A stretch of DNA of 64,000 bases from positions 38,130,001 to 38,194,000 of the forward strand of contig CM114274.1 of the NCBI GenBank assembly GCA_050084515.1. The letters are read 5' to 3'. A program made the translations under genes and the position numbers. This document shows positions 61,201 to 64,000 of the stretch, in pieces (positions within the stretch are counted from its first letter, which is position 1; each line of letters begins with the position of its first letter). This DNA is from Blasia pusilla. Lineage: Eukaryota; Marchantiophyta; Marchantiopsida; Blasiales. The notes under the pieces were generated by a model, which did no database searches, was not told where the DNA came from, and saw only the letters and a program-made list of their open reading frames with translations.

Positions 61201-64000
61201 GCCCCGAGTTGCAAAATCTACATAATCTGTCCTCTCTTTTCTTCTGTGAGAATTTTCCTTTCTCAATCTCCAGGTCAGTAGAGCCACATCTGAATCTCGC
61301 TAATGTATGACGTAACTTAGTGGGAATGGGGGCAGAGATGTAGGAGGCTTGCTGCATGGATCTGCAGTTGTTCATGAGGGTGTGGTAGCGCCTCATTCTT
61401 TCACCATTTTTGTGAGAGGAATTCCCCCTGCTTTCCCAGAGAAACTCGTGTCGGCCCCAGTTGATGGCAATGTAATTGTTGTGTAATTGTTCAGCAAGGT
61501 CCTGGTGGGTGGCCGTAGGCAGGTCACCGATGGATATTCCCCATTTCATGAGCCACTCCGTGCAGTCATAGTACCAATTTTTAGCCCCAAGGGTGGCACT
61601 ACTTTTTGAAACCACCTAGAAGAGACTGTACTAATGAAGTAGTGACTGTCATAGCCTTACAATCATAGACCTTGTACCCTGGTTGGATAGAGCTACTAAG
61701 AGTGTTACCTGACTTTGGGCTCCAAAAAACTTGGTAGTGCGAAGCTTTGGGTACTGCCTCTAGGTCACGGTACATTGCAAGCAGCTCTGATGATACCTGC
61801 ATTGCAAAGTCAGAGTAGAGTGGTGCCTTTTATGCTGCAAATTTCTTAGAAGTAACCTGATAGTGCCTGGAAGTATAATCTCTGCCATCAGACAAAATAC
61901 AGGATTTGTGATCTCATCCAACACTTTATGTGTTTCAAGGGAATAAGCTGTGTTTTGACCTTGAACCAGATTCCCAACCAAGGACTACCATTACATAGTT
62001 CTCGAGATCATCTGGTTCAGGATACACAGTCGGCAGAGAAAGGTTCGATTATTTGCATGCTTCTGCGTTGTTGTATTGTAACAAGGGCTCTCCCATTGCT
62101 TTGGTTATCCATAAGGAAGTGTTCCCTCCAAGAAGCTCTGTCGCAATGACAATCTCTTGGACCTTTCTCATCCATGATCTTGCCTGATTCACTGGCCCCA
62201 AGTGGGTCCAAGTGGTCCCCATCCGCCATTCAATTTAGTGATGGGGATCCATGGCCTGGGGTTGCCTCCAACACTTCAACTTGGTGATGTCTCCTCAATC
62301 CTCCAATGGCTCCACTCCAAATTTGGATCTCATACCGATTTCAACTGTTCGTAAGAAAGCTGGAATCACACCACCAAATGCCGTCGGCTGGACAGCATCA
62401 AGCATGTCTCTTTGTTTGGTGGTCGTATCCAACACAGCCGAACCACATTCTAGAGAGGGCCTCTGGGATGGTCATGAGAGACTATCCATATTTCGTAGCA
62501 CCTGTCATAGCCTTGCAATCATATACCTTGTGCCTTAGTTGGACCGTGGAAGTGACTCCTCCTTATGTACTTGGGTTCATAAGGAGGAGGAAAATAAAAA
62601 GTTCCACATAAAATGATAGAGACGGTCGTATAGTGTGAGGGCTTCCCATACATATTGTTAGTACAGAGCTTCCAGTTGCCAACCAAGATAATATTCCCAA
62701 CAGAATATCTCTCACTTACGTAAGGACCCAAAAAAAGTCACTTAACAGTGAAGTAGCTTTGTGCAGTGGAACTAACCAACTAAACATGATGAAGGATTGT
62801 GATGATACATACCAACGTACCAATTTCAAAAGAGGTTGTTGCTCTACCAGACAGAGTGGATGAAATGATTTCTTATCCACGGGGAACAGAGAGGACCGTG
62901 GGACTTTAACTCTAAATATTTTCAGTGTGATCACACAAAGAGAAGTAACAGTAGACGACAACGTTGTCCTGAGAAGCTGACTACTCATGCTGCGGTGATC
63001 TCGCAGTACATCACTGATTTAGAAACTGAATCATTTGAATTTGGTTCCTACCTACTATGGCAGCATCCTCGAGGAATTCCGGGAGTCCTTTCAAGCTAGC
63101 CGCATAAAAAAAAAGGCAGTGTTTATCGCCTTCCAGCTTCTCTGGAACTCAACGCCCTCGTAGTCTTTCTTCCCTTTGGGTGAGTGACCACTTCGAAGAC
63201 ACTGTCGTGCCTGTTGTAAACTGGCGACCGTAGAGCCTCTGGACGGTGCCAGATACTGGGATCGGTGGAAGTGGAGCAGCATCGTTTCAGAGGAAGGAGA
63301 CTTCTCATACACTTCGACTGCTTACAGTACAGAGTGTCGGTGCGGAGCTTCCGAGTATCAACCAAAAACCTCCGTTTGAGGGTATCTACCGGCTGCTTGG
63401 AATCCCCCAGAAGGCCTCAATTACCAGTGCAAAGAGAGAAAATGGAGAATTGATTTAGAGAGTGGGAATTTGTACTCATTAATTAGCGCATGTCCAGGGT
63501 CTACTGTCGCAGCCATGCGACATTAGACCCTGGTTGGACGGTGCTGAGAGAGAGAGACAGAGATTACTCTTGTGTGTATGATGCAATAGCAAGCTAGGGG
63601 AGCAGGGAGACAGACCAATGTACCTCTCGTAAGATACTTGCGGAGGACCCCCATCAGCACTACCATGACAATTGTCCGACTGGATTCCTTGCCCGTCATC
63701 TTCCTCCCCGATCTTCTTCGGAGTTGTGCCGATTCCCCATTTGCAAGGGGAGAAAGGTGGAGGAGCGAAAGGGGGAAAGGGTGGGAGGCCAAGAGGGGGC
63801 GGGTAGTAATTGTAACCCCAAGGCCAGCAGTGTGAACAAGGGTGAGGAGAGTAAGGTGCGCGACCCCAGAACTGGTTAGGAGGGGGGACATAAGGAGCGG
63901 GCATTTGTGGAAGAAAGAATGGAAGGGGAGGAAAAGGTGGTCTGAGCTGAGAAGAATTTTCGAAATTCGGGGGAGGGGCGGAAGCAGCAGAAATCGGCGA
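58293..64000 (-). CDS. Last three exons of an unrecognised proline-rich, acidic-basic plant protein (partial)
   Basis: Coding segments on the minus strand are 64,000-63,624 (open at the window edge), 58,688-58,561 and 58,366-58,293. Exon A is very Pro-rich (PPFPPLPFFLP, YYPPPLGLPPFPPFAPPPF) and turns acidic. Its donor is GAGAG|GTACAT. Exon B has acceptor CATAG and donor GTAAGT, and encodes VERDEEVEDHD and FVVSDEWAKFFPQPE. Exon C has acceptor TTTCAG, encodes KRQHKRELKAARKAA and ends in TAG. Phases agree at both junctions (2 nt then 1 nt carried over), which random frames would rarely give. The protein is probably nuclear or nucleic-acid-associated from its basic tail; function is unknown. Intermediate exons cannot be excluded. 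Confidence 0.65.
58980..59140 (-). mobile_element. LINE 3' end with TTCA-type tail (copy 1)
   Basis: On the minus strand the sequence reads GATCCCGTGGGCAATACATC followed by a tail of ATTC repeats (TTCATTCATTCATAC) ending near 59,090. The same order, CCCGTGG-nAAT-A-ATC-TTCATTC, appears in two other copies in this intron. Nothing of the coding region is left. Confidence 0.5.
60890..61640 (-). mobile_element. 5'-truncated LINE with RT C-terminal domain and (TTCA)n tail (copy 2)
   Basis: The minus-strand frame 61,615-60,950 (221 codons) matches the end of a LINE ORF2. It has LRHTLARFRCGSTDLEIEKG, then a CCHC-type finger CRFCNSGLVDDEHHYLFDC, typical of the region after RT. After the stop come CCCCGTGGACAATAAATCT and four ATTC repeats ending about 60,892. 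The element is cut off at its 5' side near 61,620, as is usual for incomplete target-primed reverse transcription. RT itself is not present. It lies inside the intron of the proline-rich gene in sense orientation. Confidence 0.75.
62840..62930 (-). mobile_element. LINE 3' end (copy 3)
   Basis: On the minus strand CCTCTCTGTTCCCCGTGGATAAGAAATCATTTCATCC matches the 3' end of copy 2 in order and wording, with a worn tail. Plus-strand wording GGACyrTGGGACTT is shared with copy 2 as well (about 62,892 and 60,941). Only about 90 bp is clearly alignable by eye. Confidence 0.5.

Larger units (their letters stand above)
58689..63623 (-). other. 4.9-kb intron invaded by LINE copies
   Basis: This interval is bounded by GT at 63,623-63,622 and AG at 58,690-58,689 on the minus strand. 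It contains LINE fragments in the same orientation as the gene, with at least three 3' ends (about 59,085-59,130, 60,890-60,945, 62,850-62,905). A 42-bp segment (CTGTCATAGCCTTrCAATCATA and following) occurs at 61,645-61,687 and again at 62,502-62,543. The host gene next to it remains readable, consistent with insertions in intronic DNA. Confidence 0.5.

Overview
This window looks like nuclear DNA of a land plant. The clearest host gene is an intronless F-box gene of the plant family that includes Arabidopsis At5g46170 and At1g30200. The rest is AT-rich DNA full of decayed transposable elements, dinucleotide microsatellites and a few short GC-rich islands. The coding style of the elements (a gypsy element with a PHD finger after its integrase, and a LINE with a C-terminal nuclease) makes me lean to a non-flowering plant such as a fern, lycophyte or bryophyte. 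That placement is inference.

Layout. 1-9.5 kb: unrecognised AT-rich DNA with a coiled-coil coding remnant (3.3-3.7 kb), a TATA-bearing LTR-like leader (about 5.0 kb), a compound CT/CA microsatellite (6.63-6.80 kb) and a detached PHD-finger fragment carrying a large hairpin (7.3 kb). 9.5-12.25 kb: a frameshifted non-LTR retrotransposon with an N-terminal zinc finger, reverse transcriptase, and C-terminal zinc knuckle plus restriction-like endonuclease. 16,012-19,962: a complete-ended CACTA transposon with a 3-bp target duplication. 21.4-29.0 kb: a degenerate Ty3/gypsy element with recognisable LTRs. Its internal order is protease, cytosine-5 DNA methyltransferase-like module, RT, RNase H, integrase, PHD finger. 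30.3-34.3 kb: a tandem repeat followed by a decayed Helitron (Rep plus Pif1-type helicase). 38.3-41.6 kb: the F-box gene with a long uORF-bearing leader. 49.9-50.7 kb: a Ty1/copia remnant. 58.3-64.0 kb: on the minus strand, the last three exons of a gene that continues beyond the window, with a 4.9-kb intron invaded by at least three LINE 3' ends in the same orientation.

The most interesting locus is the gypsy element. It appears to carry a DNA-methylation writer module inside pol and a histone-reader (PHD) module at the end of integrase. This copy is dead: it has stop codons, mutated catalytic residues, and a truncated methyltransferase joined directly to the last part of RT. It still shows a domain architecture worth looking for in intact relatives.

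Only two host genes are supported: the F-box gene and the minus-strand proline-rich gene. The longer stretches without an entry of their own hold no gene I can recognise; most are described below.
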